NCBI GenBank assembly: GCA_949282555.1
Contig: CASDPK010000014.1
Location: 1 to 54,225, forward strand
DNA: 54,225 nt
Direction of reading: 5' to 3'
DNA from: an uncultured Lentisphaeraceae bacterium
GTDB taxonomy: Bacteria; Verrucomicrobiota; Kiritimatiellia; RFP12; DVOR01
Of the stretch, positions 1-8,436 are shown piece after piece. Positions within the stretch are counted from its first letter, which is position 1, and the number at the start of each line of letters is the position of its first letter. The notes beneath the pieces were generated by a model. That model saw nothing but the letters and a program-made list of their open reading frames with translations, was not told where the DNA came from and searched no databases. The position numbers and the translations under genes are program-made.

Positions 1-57
1 AGTTCTCTACAGGGGGCGCGGGGATTTTCGAGTCCCCGGCGCCCCCTGTCGGGAACT
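1..57. repeat. Long imperfect inverted repeat / hairpin
   Basis: Bases 9-18 (ACAGGGGGCG) pair perfectly with 40-49. An inner stem pairs 20-24 with 33-37 around an 8-nt loop, and an outer arm pairs AGTTC (1-5) with GAACT (53-57). The structure would be very stable. No T-run follows on either strand, so a simple intrinsic terminator is not well supported. The window edge hides what lies to the left. Confidence 0.6.
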
Positions 58-161
58 CCCTTCCTTCTATGGCTACCCACACAGATTGACGAAGAGCCCC
101 GACAAGCCGATGGGATGCTTACACCAAACACACGCACGCGAAACGCAACGCGCATGAAAGC

Positions 162-227
162 GAGATGCACTGTATCGCCCATCTGGATACGGAGCCTCTC
201 GGGTCGGGATACGGAGCCTCCCGAAAT
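162..227 (+). repeat. 22-nt triple repeat element, copy A
   Basis: Three consecutive 22-nt units (162-183, 184-205, 206-227). Units 2 and 3 share GGATACGGAGCCTC exactly. The unit consensus across the window begins GGGATACGGAGCATCTC. The element lies just past the 3' end of the minus-strand lipoprotein gene. It is related to copies at 12986, 29603 and 46226. Confidence 0.8.
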
Positions 228-247
228 GCGCCGACAGAAGAAAGACA

Positions 248-1039
248 TCACCTATCGTGGCAGTTATTGGGAGCAATCGATTCCCATCGGTGTGTCTTAT
301 CGGTCAAAAGCAAAACGCTGTCCGCCTCCTGAATGCAAACCGCAAGGATTGCCATCGGTGGGAGGCGAAGCCATTCATCCCCCATCCGCAAGGGAGGGTG
401 GCGCACGGCGCCGTCACGGTCGTCAATCGTTAGCCAAAGAAGGACACGATAAAAGCGAACCTCATCCGTTTTCCCCTTTGTTTCACGTCCAAAAAAGTAT
501 CCCTCCCCCACAAAAGGCGCCTCTGTGCGCACCCAACCGTTCGTAGACGGTGCGTCGCCCTCTCGTTCGTTGGAACCTCCGTGAATCTTTCCTTTGATTT
601 TGGCATCCAAATGGGATACGCACGATGGAGGAAGACACACTTCGTCGTAAACGTGTCGTAGCACAAAAACAAGCTCCCTCGCGGCAAAACTTTCCGACCG
701 AATGACCTGGTTCTGCCGTTCGTAAACCATCGTCAAAAATGCCGTGGGCGTTGCGATCACCCGTTCCGGCGACAATGGGCCCAACGAGTAAATACGTTGT
801 TTGGGGACTCCATCTATGGTGGCCTCGTAGTATCCGTTTTGAGGCCCAAGCGTCTTGAGTTGGCAACATCTCGTACGGTTTCGGCGCAGAAATCGGGAAT
901 CCGGAGAACACGTGGGGCTTTGCCATTTTGTTTGCGAGAATGTCATCCGCCCAAACGCCGAAGAGTGTTCCCGCGCGAAAGAACATCCGAGACATCCCAA
1001 CAATATCCCTGCAATCAACATGATGGGGCGGATTTTCAT
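248..1039 (-). CDS. Putative lipoprotein, unknown function
   Basis: This is a 263-residue frame. It starts with a basic N-terminus, a hydrophobic stretch and the lipobox-like LGCLGC, which predicts export by signal peptidase II and anchoring in the envelope. The ATG at 1039 is chosen because the signal peptide begins there; an in-frame start seven codons earlier (1060) is possible. No known domain is recognised. Its middle and C-terminal parts (TIDGVP near residue 70, a FYRVLLWLTIDDRDG stretch near 200) faintly resemble the lipoprotein at 49933-50508, so the two may be distant paralogues. Base composition is visibly AT-richer than the neighbours, and a 22-nt repeat element abuts its 3' side. 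Frames on other strands also stay open here, so the call is moderate. Confidence 0.55.
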   Translation of the reverse strand: MKIRPIMLIAGILLGCLGCSFAREHSSAFGRMTFSQTKWQSPTCSPDSRFLRRNRTRCCQLKTLGPQNGYYEATIDGVPKQRIYSLGPLSPERVIATPTAFLTMVYERQNQVIRSESFAARELVFVLRHVYDEVCLPPSCVSHLDAKIKGKIHGGSNEREGDAPSTNGWVRTEAPFVGEGYFFGRETKGKTDEVRFYRVLLWLTIDDRDGAVRHPPLRMGDEWLRLPPMAILAVCIQEADSVLLLTDKTHRWESIAPNNCHDR

Positions 1040-1129
1040 AAGGTCACGCTCGCGTACCAAAGAGAATCATGTTTGAAAGCACCTTGTTGCACCGCACAAT
1101 GAATGGAACCTCGCACCGTCGCGGAGCGG

Positions 1130-1159
1130 AGTTTAGCGCAATACAGTTTAGCACAATAC
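1130..1159 (+). repeat. 15-nt direct tandem repeat upstream of 1224 gene
   Basis: AGTTTAGCGCAATAC is followed immediately by AGTTTAGCACAATAC (14 of 15 identical). It lies about 55 bases upstream of the -10 element of the next plus-strand gene, a position suitable for a regulator site. Function is inferred only from position. Confidence 0.5.
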
Positions 1160-1206
1160 AAAGGAGAGGGAATTGGTATGGCCTTTCACAGTTCCGCCCC
1201 TTGGGA

Positions 1207-1217
1207 TGTGCTAGAAT
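1207..1217 (+). promoter_or_regulatory. Extended -10, predicted leaderless start
   Basis: ATGTGC-TAGAAT ends at 1217, and the ATG of the next gene begins at 1224, 6 nt later. That puts the expected transcription start at the start codon. No Shine-Dalgarno fits between them, although a purine-rich AAGGAGAGGG lies far upstream at 1161-1170, outside the predicted transcript. Confidence 0.5.
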
Positions 1218-1223
1218 GGCCGT

Positions 1224-2222
1224 ATGCTCACACAGGCCAAACTTGACCAGCTCATGACGGACTTCCGGGCGTTGCGCCGGAAGCCCTCGCGGCTGACCCC
1301 TTTCGACCTTTTGGGCGCTTCCCCAGAGAGGCTCTGCGCCCTTTTACCCTTCTTTTTGGACTCCCGACGGGAGCACGGGTTGGGCGATCTCTTCGTGTCG
1401 GCGCTGATGCGGTGTGTCCGCGGCGAAACGGAACCCCCGCCCCGGGCCGTCCGGGCGCTGTCCGTCCGCGATGGGCTCATCCGCGTGGAGACGCGCGACG
1501 CTTGCCTTTGGGTCGCCCTCCCCGACGCCCCGCCCGGGCTCACGCCCGCCCCCGATCCCTCCAAACGGTGCAACGCGGCCTTCCTGCTCGGCGCCGACGA
1601 GGCCCCCGCGCCCTTTCAGCCCCTGCCATGGGGGCGCTTGCTCGACACGTTGCGGCGCCTCCTCCCCGGCATCGCCGAGCGCGTCGACGCCCGCTGGTGG
1701 CAGACCCTCACCGACTGGATGACCACGCTCGCACACCTCACCGGAGCCGACGCCATGAAAGACCTTGCCGAGACCCTGAAGTTCTATGACCGCAACCGCG
1801 AGAAGATCGAATCCCTGCTTCAGCTCCGCGATGCGCTGGCCGAGGAATCCGCCGCCTTCGCCGGACGGTTGGAGGCCAAGCTCCGCGCGGGCGGCGTTGC
1901 CGAAGGGTTGAGCCGGCAGGGCAATCGTCTGAGCCTCACGCGGAAGCTCCGCATTCAGGGGCGGACGGCCGTGCTGGGGCTGGACGTTTGGGTGTTGCTG
2001 GAAGAGATGGCACTCCGGGCCGAAGCGGCCTTCCCGCGCGATCCCGCCTCCGGCCGCCGACTCCCGACCGACGAAGCCCGCGCGTTGCAGGAGGCCGTCG
2101 GCCTATCCGCGCTCGCGGGAGACCGCCGCATCAATCCGGAAAATCCCGAGGCCAACGCCTACCAAGCCCTCAAATCCCTCTTCCAGTCCGCCGCCGACAC
2201 CTTGGCAAAAGCCGACAAATGA
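1224..2222 (+). CDS. PD-(D/E)XK-like (PF14281-type) protein, probably inactive
   Basis: 332 residues, no signal peptide, so cytoplasmic. Residues about 40-62 carry a hydrophobic stretch followed by HGLGDLF, which resembles the conserved N-terminal motif of the PD-(D/E)XK superfamily members grouped as PF14281. The later part (FLL..., a Leu-rich helix, then KFYDRNREKIESLLQLRDAL around 187-206) also follows that family's layout. The segment where the family normally has the acidic residue and an I-E-N-K-like strand (about 80-115) is Pro/Ala-rich and shows no such motif, so nuclease activity looks lost. The C-terminal third (KLRIQGRTAVLGLDVWVLLEEM) is unassigned. The stop overlaps the start of the acetyltransferase (ATGA), so the two are translationally coupled. 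Family assignment is from pattern memory and is moderate at best. Confidence 0.5.
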   Translation: MLTQAKLDQLMTDFRALRRKPSRLTPFDLLGASPERLCALLPFFLDSRREHGLGDLFVSALMRCVRGETEPPPRAVRALSVRDGLIRVETRDACLWVALPDAPPGLTPAPDPSKRCNAAFLLGADEAPAPFQPLPWGRLLDTLRRLLPGIAERVDARWWQTLTDWMTTLAHLTGADAMKDLAETLKFYDRNREKIESLLQLRDALAEESAAFAGRLEAKLRAGGVAEGLSRQGNRLSLTRKLRIQGRTAVLGLDVWVLLEEMALRAEAAFPRDPASGRRLPTDEARALQEAVGLSALAGDRRINPENPEANAYQALKSLFQSAADTLAKADK

Positions 2223-2707
2223 AGTCCGTTCTTAACGGGAACCTCCGTTTTCGCCGAGAGGGGAATCCGTCGCGTTGCAAAGAATTGCTCCTGCTGGCCG
2301 ATGCGTCGGAGGAGATGGTGATGCGTTACCTCCCGCGCGGGGAACTGTGGGTGGCCGAATGCGACGACATCCTCTGCGCCGTGGCCGTGCTGACCGATGA
2401 GCGGCATGGCGTGTGTGAGCTCAAGAATCTCGCCGTCGCCCCCGCGTGCCAACGCCAAGGCGTGGGGCGGCGCTTTGTGACGTTCCTCTGCGAACACTAC
2501 GCCGCGCGGTTCCGCGAGATGCGTGTGGGGACCGGGGAGACGCCGCGCACCCTTGGCTTTTATCGCGCGTGCGGCTTTCGTCTGGCCGACCGCCTCCCCA
2601 ACTTCTTCACGGAACACTACCCGAACCCCATCATTGATGACGGGATCCTGCTGCGCGACATGGTGTTTCTCCATAGGCCGCTCACGAAGCGGCAGGCGAA
2701 CCCTTAA
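2219..2707 (+). CDS. GNAT family N-acetyltransferase (YvbK-like)
   Basis: 162 residues, starting at the ATG inside the ATGA overlap with the preceding gene. The GNAT acetyl-CoA site is clear: the strand LKNLAVAP is followed by QRQGVGRRFV (the R/Q-x-x-G-x-G/A loop that holds the pyrophosphate), near residues 70-90. Further on, LGFYRACGF is the usual motif-B region. The tail, ending in NPIIDDGILLRDMVFL, resembles the small single-domain YvbK/YjaB-type GNATs. It would transfer an acetyl group from acetyl-CoA to an unknown amine or protein. Coupling to the degenerate nuclease-like protein suggests the two are made in a fixed ratio. Confidence 0.8.
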   Translation: MKSVLNGNLRFRREGNPSRCKELLLLADASEEMVMRYLPRGELWVAECDDILCAVAVLTDERHGVCELKNLAVAPACQRQGVGRRFVTFLCEHYAARFREMRVGTGETPRTLGFYRACGFRLADRLPNFFTEHYPNPIIDDGILLRDMVFLHRPLTKRQANP

Positions 2708-2718
2708 GGGGATTTCGG

Positions 2719-2746
2719 CAAAAATTGCGTGGACCCCGCCACGCAA
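2719..2746 (-). terminator. Intrinsic terminator of the uup gene
   Basis: A perfect 8-bp stem (TTGCGTGG/CCACGCAA) with a 6-nt loop is followed on the minus strand by TTTTT. It lies between two convergent genes. Confidence 0.8.
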
Positions 2747-2755
2747 CGCCCCCAT

Positions 2756-4537
2756 TCAGGAGGCGCCGTTGCGCAAAGCCTCGGCTTTGGCCTCGACCTC
2801 AAAATAACGCTCCACCGCGGCATCCAAGGTCGCCTGCGTTTCGGCGAGTTGGGCCGAGAGGGCGGAGTAGTCGGCGCCGGGGGCGGTGAGCTGGGCATTG
2901 AGGTCGGCGACGAGGCGCTCAAGGCGGTCGATCTCGTCGGGGAGCGTCTTGAGCAACTGTTGCTCCTTGTAGGAAAGACGGGTGGCGGCGTTGTCCCGAC
3001 GGGGCGGGGCGGCTTTGGCGGCAGGCTCCGCAGTGGGCGCGGGGGCGTTGGCGGCCTGGCGGGCGCGGGCGGTTTGCCAGTCGGAGTAACCGCCGGGGAA
3101 TTGGGTGACGCGGCCCTCTTCGATGACCAGCACGGAGGTGGCCACGTGGTCGATGAAGTCGCGGTCGTGCGACACCAACAGCAGGGTGCCGCCGTAGTTC
3201 GCGAGTTGCTCTTCCAAGAGTTCCAGCGTCTCGATGTCCAAATCGTTCGTCGGCTCGTCCATCACGAGCAGATTGCCGGGATTCAGGAAGAGGCGGGCCA
3301 GCAGAAGGCGGGCGCGTTCGCCGCCGCTGAGGGCTTTGACGGGGGTGCGGGCGCGTTCGGGGGTGAAGAGGAAGTCGCCCAAATAGCCGAAGAGGTGTTT
3401 GCGCACGCCGCCGACGGTGACGAACTCCTTGCCTTCCGCGACGTTCTCGGCGACGGTGGCTTCGGGGTTGAGCGCGTCGCGGAGCTGGTCGAAGAAGGCG
3501 GGTTTGACGTTGGCCCCGAGGCGTTGCGAGCCGGATTGCGGCGTCAAGCGGCCCAGCAGAAGGTTGAGCAAGGTGGTCTTGCCCGCGCCGTTGGAGCCAA
3601 GGATGCCGATGCGTTCGCCGCGCAAGATCCGCAGGGAGACGTCGCGCAGGATGGGCCGCTCGGGGTCGTAGCCGAAGGTGACGCCCTCACAGCGGTAGAC
3701 AATGTCGCCCGCGCGCCCCTCGGCGCCAAGGCTCAAGGTGGCGCTTCCCACCTGCGCCCGGCGTCCGGCGAACTCTTGCCGCAGGCGCATCAGCGCCGCC
3801 ACGCGGCCCTCATTGCGGCAGGTGCGGGCCTTCACGCCGCGGCGGAGCCAAGCCTCCTCCTCGGAGAGCTTTTTGGATTTGCGCTCCCAGTAGACGGCCT
3901 CATCGGCCAACAGCTCGGCTTTGCGCCGAAGGAAGGTGGAATAGTCGCAGTCCCAGCCGGAGAGGAGGCCGCGATCGAGATCGAAGACCGTCCGGGCCAC
4001 GGCGCGGAGGAAGGCGCGGTCGTGCGTCACGAAGAGGCAAGCGAAGGGGGCCGACGCCAAAAAGCCCTCCAGCCAACGGATGGACTCCACGTCCAAGTGG
4101 TTCGTGGGCTCATCGAGCAAGAGCACGTGCGGCTCCTGCGCCAGCGCACAGCCCAGCAACACGCGGCGGCGAAGCCCGCCCGACAACGCATTGAAGTCTT
4201 GCTCCGGCGGCAACCCAAGGCGCGTCATCAACGCCTCGGCCACGTGTGCGCGGCCGGCCTCGCCCACCGCCGCCCGGAGAAGGTCGCGCACCGTTCCGGG
4301 GCGATCCTCCGGCACATCCTGCGGAAGATAGGCCACCCGCGTGGCGGCGTCCTTGAGCACCTCGCCCGCATCGGGTGGCACCAGTCCCGCAATCACCTTG
4401 AGCAACGTGGACTTTCCCTCGCCGTTGCGGCCCGTGACGCAGGCGCGCGCCCCCGGCTCCACGGAGAGGGAGATATTTTCGAGCACGGGTGCGTTGCCGA
4501 ACCCGACCGTTACATTGTGCAGCGTGATCAAAGCCAT
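2756..4537 (-). CDS. uup: ABC-F family ATPase, Uup type
   Basis: 593 residues, with two ABC cassettes in one chain and no membrane segment, the layout of soluble ABC-F proteins. Cassette 1 has Walker A GRNGEGKST (residues about 37-45), signature LSGGLRRRV and Walker B LLLDEPTNHLD. Cassette 2 has GSNGAGKTT, LSGGERARL and LLVMDEPTNDLD. The C-terminal 70 residues form a charged coiled coil after a Pro/Ala linker, as in Uup rather than EttA. Family members act on ribosomes or on DNA repair intermediates (Uup limits transposon excision); the exact role here is unknown. A TATAAT 8 nt before the ATG and no Shine-Dalgarno suggest a leaderless message. The gene ends at a strong terminator. Confidence 0.9.
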   Translation of the reverse strand: MALITLHNVTVGFGNAPVLENISLSVEPGARACVTGRNGEGKSTLLKVIAGLVPPDAGEVLKDAATRVAYLPQDVPEDRPGTVRDLLRAAVGEAGRAHVAEALMTRLGLPPEQDFNALSGGLRRRVLLGCALAQEPHVLLLDEPTNHLDVESIRWLEGFLASAPFACLFVTHDRAFLRAVARTVFDLDRGLLSGWDCDYSTFLRRKAELLADEAVYWERKSKKLSEEEAWLRRGVKARTCRNEGRVAALMRLRQEFAGRRAQVGSATLSLGAEGRAGDIVYRCEGVTFGYDPERPILRDVSLRILRGERIGILGSNGAGKTTLLNLLLGRLTPQSGSQRLGANVKPAFFDQLRDALNPEATVAENVAEGKEFVTVGGVRKHLFGYLGDFLFTPERARTPVKALSGGERARLLLARLFLNPGNLLVMDEPTNDLDIETLELLEEQLANYGGTLLLVSHDRDFIDHVATSVLVIEEGRVTQFPGGYSDWQTARARQAANAPAPTAEPAAKAAPPRRDNAATRLSYKEQQLLKTLPDEIDRLERLVADLNAQLTAPGADYSALSAQLAETQATLDAAVERYFEVEAKAEALRNGAS

Positions 4538-4545
4538 GGCCGCGC

Positions 4546-4556
4546 ATTATAGCAGA
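4546..4556 (-). promoter_or_regulatory. Extended -10 TCTGC-TATAAT of uup, near-leaderless
   Basis: On the minus strand TATAAT occupies 4551 down to 4546. Only 8 nt separate it from the uup ATG at 4537, leaving a 5' leader of about 0-2 nt. Confidence 0.6.
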
Positions 4557-4651
4557 AGCCCATCCGGCAAACCTTCCGCGGCGGGTGTGTCCCGGAGTAG
4601 GCAGCGTGCGGGGCGGTGGCGCAAAGGCTTTCGGGCAAGGAAGGACCGGGG

Positions 4652-4657
4652 TATAAT
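4652..4657 (+). promoter_or_regulatory. -10 TATAAT of acyltransferase, leaderless
   Basis: A perfect TATAAT lies 7 nt before the ATG at 4665. It is divergent from the uup promoter, and the two share a 127-nt intergenic space. Confidence 0.55.
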
Positions 4658-4664
4658 CCATCCC

Positions 4665-5818
4665 ATGCGTACGACCTCTGCGATTCCTTCCGTTCCCCTC
4701 CCCACCTCGGCCGACGCTGTTTCCGCACGAGCCCGTGACCGTGGCTGGGACTTGCTTCGCGTGCTGGCCTGCCTGATGGTGATTGTGGTCCATGCACGTG
4801 GGCCCTACACATATCACGCGGATGGGACGCTCGATTTCTGGGCGGCCTTCTTTCTGGTGTTTGTCCGGGCAGGCGTTCCCTTGTTCGTGATGCTGTCGGG
4901 GGCGTTGCTGTTGCCGCTCCGCGGCTCGACAGGGAGTTTTTCCGACGGCGTTTCCTGCGTGTGGCGGTTCCGTTTGCCGTGTGGTCGGCCATCTTCGCGT
5001 TTCTTCCGTTGCCGGAGGATCTCCGGGGATATGCCCCCATCTATGCGTGTACGCCGGCCTTCGGCGATTATGGGGCGGAGGTGGTTTACGGACTGCTCAC
5101 CATCCCGTTCACCTTCACCGGCAAGACCTGTCCCTATTGGTTCCTGTTCATCATCATGGGGCTTTATCTTCTGATGCCGATGATTTCCCCGTGGATTCGC
5201 CAGGTCTCGGTGCGCCAGCTTGCCTTTTTCGTGGGGCTGTGGGGGCTGACGTTGCTTTATCCGTTCCTCTCCTATGCGGGTTTTTCCGAAATCCACGGCA
5301 TCTGTGCATGGAATCGCATCGGGACGGGTTATTACCTCACGGGATACATCGGGTATCTGTTGCTCGCGTGTCTGCTGGTTCGGCTCAACACAGGCTCTGC
5401 CCAACGTTCCATGTGGCTGGGCGGGGGGCTGTTCGTCTTGGGATTTGTGCCAACGTTGCTGTGCGCGCTTTGGCTTGCGCCGACCCGTGGGGATGCCGCG
5501 ATGTTGGAGCGTGTGATCGACTTCTTCAGTCCGGCTGTGGTGCTGATGTCGGCGGGATGTTTCCTCGCGTTACGTCAAATCCCCCTCTCCGCGCGGATGG
5601 GGGCGGTGGTGAGCCGATTGGCCAAGCGCTCTTTCGTCATTTTCCTCGTCCATTGGGCCTTCGCCGTGTGGGGATGGGGTCTGTTCGCGCGCTGGGGATT
5701 GCCCACTGTGGTAGGGATGCCCTTGCTCACAGGCGCGATCTTCTTGGCCTCGTGGGGCGTCGCGGAAGCAATCGCCTGCCTTCCCAGACCGCTGGCCCGC
5801 CTTTTGGGCGATGCCTAA
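4665..5818 (+). pseudogene. Membrane acyltransferase 3 family, frameshifted
   Basis: The first frame encodes RGWDLLRVLACLMVIVVHA (residues about 26-45), the typical start of acyltransferase-3 proteins with the catalytic-type His, then VPLFVMLSGALLLP. Soon after, near 4918-4931, the match moves to another frame, which reads REFFRRRFLRVAVPFAVW and continues through about eight hydrophobic segments to 5818. Reading both together gives one normal protein of about 384 residues with ten or so membrane segments. A single missing base in the GC-rich CTCCGCGGCTCGAC stretch would explain it. The family O-acylates cell-surface sugars in the inner membrane. Either the gene is a recent pseudogene or this is a sequencing error; the downstream frame is intact, which favours an error or a very young mutation. 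Confidence 0.8.
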
Positions 5819-5865
5819 GGTTCATGGCCGCACGGCGCGATAGGCTCGGAACCCGCCGGGCGGCT

Positions 5866-5875
5866 GTGCTATCAT
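5866..5875 (+). promoter_or_regulatory. Extended -10 TGTGC-TATCAT of TPR gene, leaderless
   Basis: TATCAT (5870-5875), preceded by TGTGC, lies 7 nt before the ATG at 5883, and no Shine-Dalgarno is visible. Confidence 0.55.
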
Positions 5876-5882
5876 AGGCCCC

Positions 5883-8171
5883 ATGAGAGCGTTTCCCGTT
5901 TTGTTGTTGTTGGGATTGGCCGGGGCCGCGATGGCCGCGGGGGATCGGTTGGTCTTTGCCGATGGCCTGTGGCGGCGAGGTCTGCACGCACAGGCCGCGG
6001 CGGAATATGAGGCGTTGCTGAAGGAAAAGCCGGAGGGGGATGCCGCCGCAGACATCCGGTTCCGGCTGGCGGAATGTTACGAGGCGATGGGGCAGAACGA
6101 CCGCGCCCGCGCCCTCTATAAGGAAGCGGCCGAAGGCTCCGAGGGAGAACGCCGCTTTGCCGCCCAGTTGCGTTTGGCCGCGGCGTTTTTGGAGGCCGGG
6201 CAGCCCAAGGAGGCCCAGCCCTTGCTGGAGGCGTTGGCCACGGGAAAGGCGTCGCAGTCATTGCGCGATGCGGCGGCCTACCGTTTGGGCGTCTGTTACG
6301 AAGCCTTGGGCCGCGGGAAGGATGCCGCCACGCTTTACCGTCTGCTCGCCGACAAGGGCGGGGACTATGCGGCCTTTGCCCGGTTGCGGCTGGCGGATGG
6401 GCTTGGGAAGGAAGGCAAGACCAAGGAGGCATTGGCCCTCTGCGACGCCCTGTTGGCCGATGCCGCCGCGAAGGATCGGCACACCGCCGCCGGAACGTTG
6501 GCCTTCGGCTTGGCCTACGGTGCGCAGGATTTTGCCGCCGCCGCGGCATACGCCCGAAAGCTCGGCGCCAAGCCGTTGGGTGAAGCCGGGCTCCTCTTGC
6601 CCGCCGCTTGGGCCGCCGCAAAGGCAGGTTCGCCCGCCGACGCCCGCGCCTGGCTCGCGGCCGAAAAACTCCGCTCCCCCACCCCCACGGAAGATCGCCT
6701 GTGGTTGGAAGGGAACGTCGCCGCCGCGTTGGGCGATGACCTCGGCGCGTGTACGGCCTATGAGCGCATCCTTTCCGAGTTTCCCGAGGGCAAGCGTGCC
6801 GCCGGCGCCGCCGAAGCCATGCTCGCCCTGCGGGCCAAGGCCGGCGATCCCAAAGCCTTTCTCGGGCATGCCGCCCGGGTGGCCCGTTGGCTCACGCCCG
6901 AGGCGCGGCTGACGTTGACGCCGTTCATGCTCGATGCCGCCGTGCAGGTGCGTGACCGCAAGGCCGCCGCCGAGGCCGCCGCGCTCCTTGCGGACAAGGG
7001 CGAACCCCGCCAAGCCGCCGAAGCCGCCTATCGGCTGGCGTGGTTGCTCCGGGAGATGGGCGATCCCGCCGCCGCGGGCGAAGCGTGGTTGGCCGCCGCC
7101 GAACGTTGGCCCGACACCCCCACCGCAGGACGGGCGGCCTATGCCGCCGCCTACGCCTTCCGCCAAGCCAATCTGCCCGACCGCGCCGACGCCGCGCTCC
7201 GACTGGCCCTCGCCTCCGGGGATGCCGCCGTGGTGCCCGACGCGCTCCTGCTCAAAGCGCGGGGCCAGCTTGCGGAGAACGATGCCGCCGGGGCCGCGAC
7301 CACGCTGGACGAATATCTCACCCGCTTCCCCGAGGGGCCGGCCGCCGCCGAAGCCGCCTATCTCCGCGGGCTCGTCTTCTTCAACGCCAAAGACTTCGCC
7401 GCCGCCGAAGCCCGTCTGGGACAGGCGCTCGCCTTCGGCCAAACGGAAGGGAAAGGGCCCGCCCCCCTGCCGCATGCACGCCGCACCGACGCCGCGCTCC
7501 GCCGCGCGCAGAGCCTCCACGCATTAGGCCGGGGCGATGAGGCCGCCGCCCTGCTCCAGCCGCTCTTGGGCCTGAAGGATGCCAAGGCCCTCGACCCCGC
7601 CTATCTCCGTTGGCTGGCCGACTTCCGTTTGGAACGGAAGGAGTGGGCAGAGGCCGAGGCCGCCGCCAAGACCCTTGCCGCGCGTGCGAAGGTTCCCGCC
7701 GACCGTGTGCTGGCACAGACCCTTTTGGGGCGGGCCGCCGAAGGCCAAGGGCAGGCCGCGACGGCGCTTGCCGCCTATGAGGCCGCCCTTGCCGCGGCCC
7801 AGGAGCCCACCGCGCACGATGCCGTGGCCGCCCTTGGCGTGGGCCGTCTGCGTGCGGCCGAAGGCGCCCACGACAAGGCCCGCGAAGCCTTCGCGCTCGC
7901 CGCCGACCGCGCCGACGCGGCCACCGCCGAGGGCCGCGCCCTCCGCGCCCAAGCCCTCACCGGCCAGGCCGTGGCCTGTGCGGCCTTGGGGCTTCAGGAC
8001 GAAGCCTTGCGGGCGGACATGGCCTTGATCATTTTCTTTGACGACGCCACGCAGGTTCCCGCCGCGTTCCGCCGCGCCATCGCCAATCTGGAAGCCCAAG
8101 GGCGCACGAATGAAGCCAAAACCTTGCGGGACGAATTCGCCCAGCGTTACCCAAAGGAGAAGACCCCATGA
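5883..8171 (+). CDS. Secreted TPR-repeat protein
   Basis: 762 residues. A signal peptide (MRAFPVLLLLGLAGAAMAAG) is followed by Ala-rich helical repeats throughout. Typical TPR patterns are visible, for example AAAEYEALLKEKPEGD then RFRLAECYEAMGQNDRARAL (residues about 38-77), and similar pairs recur about every 34-36 residues to the C-terminus. It has no catalytic domain, so a periplasmic scaffold or envelope-assembly role is likely. Its stop overlaps the xseB start (ATGA), and the sulfatase gene follows 14 nt after xseB, so the three may share one message. The composition is strongly GC-rich, with GCC-GCC runs that keep several other frames open. Confidence 0.85.
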   Translation: MRAFPVLLLLGLAGAAMAAGDRLVFADGLWRRGLHAQAAAEYEALLKEKPEGDAAADIRFRLAECYEAMGQNDRARALYKEAAEGSEGERRFAAQLRLAAAFLEAGQPKEAQPLLEALATGKASQSLRDAAAYRLGVCYEALGRGKDAATLYRLLADKGGDYAAFARLRLADGLGKEGKTKEALALCDALLADAAAKDRHTAAGTLAFGLAYGAQDFAAAAAYARKLGAKPLGEAGLLLPAAWAAAKAGSPADARAWLAAEKLRSPTPTEDRLWLEGNVAAALGDDLGACTAYERILSEFPEGKRAAGAAEAMLALRAKAGDPKAFLGHAARVARWLTPEARLTLTPFMLDAAVQVRDRKAAAEAAALLADKGEPRQAAEAAYRLAWLLREMGDPAAAGEAWLAAAERWPDTPTAGRAAYAAAYAFRQANLPDRADAALRLALASGDAAVVPDALLLKARGQLAENDAAGAATTLDEYLTRFPEGPAAAEAAYLRGLVFFNAKDFAAAEARLGQALAFGQTEGKGPAPLPHARRTDAALRRAQSLHALGRGDEAAALLQPLLGLKDAKALDPAYLRWLADFRLERKEWAEAEAAAKTLAARAKVPADRVLAQTLLGRAAEGQGQAATALAAYEAALAAAQEPTAHDAVAALGVGRLRAAEGAHDKAREAFALAADRADAATAEGRALRAQALTGQAVACAALGLQDEALRADMALIIFFDDATQVPAAFRRAIANLEAQGRTNEAKTLRDEFAQRYPKEKTP

Positions 8172-8422
8172 CCGACGTCCCCACGGAAAACGCGCCCCCC
8201 AAGGCCCCCAAGACCTTTGAGGAAGCCTCCGACCGCCTCGATGCGCTCGTGCGCCAGATGGAATCCGGCCAACTCCCGCTGGATGGCATGATCGCCGCGT
8301 TTGAGGAGGGCCGCCGCCTTGTGGCCTTCTGCAACGCCAAACTCTCGGAAGTCCAGCGGCGCGTGGAAATCATCAAGGCCGGCGAAGCCGATGGTTCCAT
8401 CGCCCGAGAGCCCTTCCAATAA
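8168..8422 (+). CDS. xseB: Exodeoxyribonuclease VII small subunit
   Basis: 84 residues, the usual size. The core KTFEEASDRLDALVRQMESGQLPLDGMI and the following FEEGRRLVAFCNAKLSEVQRRVEII are the standard two-helix signature of XseB. It binds XseA, and several copies form the enzyme that degrades single-stranded DNA to acid-soluble oligonucleotides. It is translationally coupled to the TPR gene by an ATGA overlap. No xseA is present in the window, so the large subunit must be encoded elsewhere. Confidence 0.93.
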   Translation: MTDVPTENAPPKAPKTFEEASDRLDALVRQMESGQLPLDGMIAAFEEGRRLVAFCNAKLSEVQRRVEIIKAGEADGSIAREPFQ

Positions 8423-8436
8423 TCAGGGTCGCGCCC

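Noticed and set aside
1..57. Integron attC site
   Set aside because: The conserved RYYYAAC/GTTRRRY core ends are missing, and no integrase or cassette array is visible.
483..995. Alternative minus-strand protein overlapping the first lipoprotein
   Set aside because: It lacks a signal peptide, domain or ribosome site and is Arg/Ser-rich like a shadow frame; the 248-1039 frame has a lipobox.
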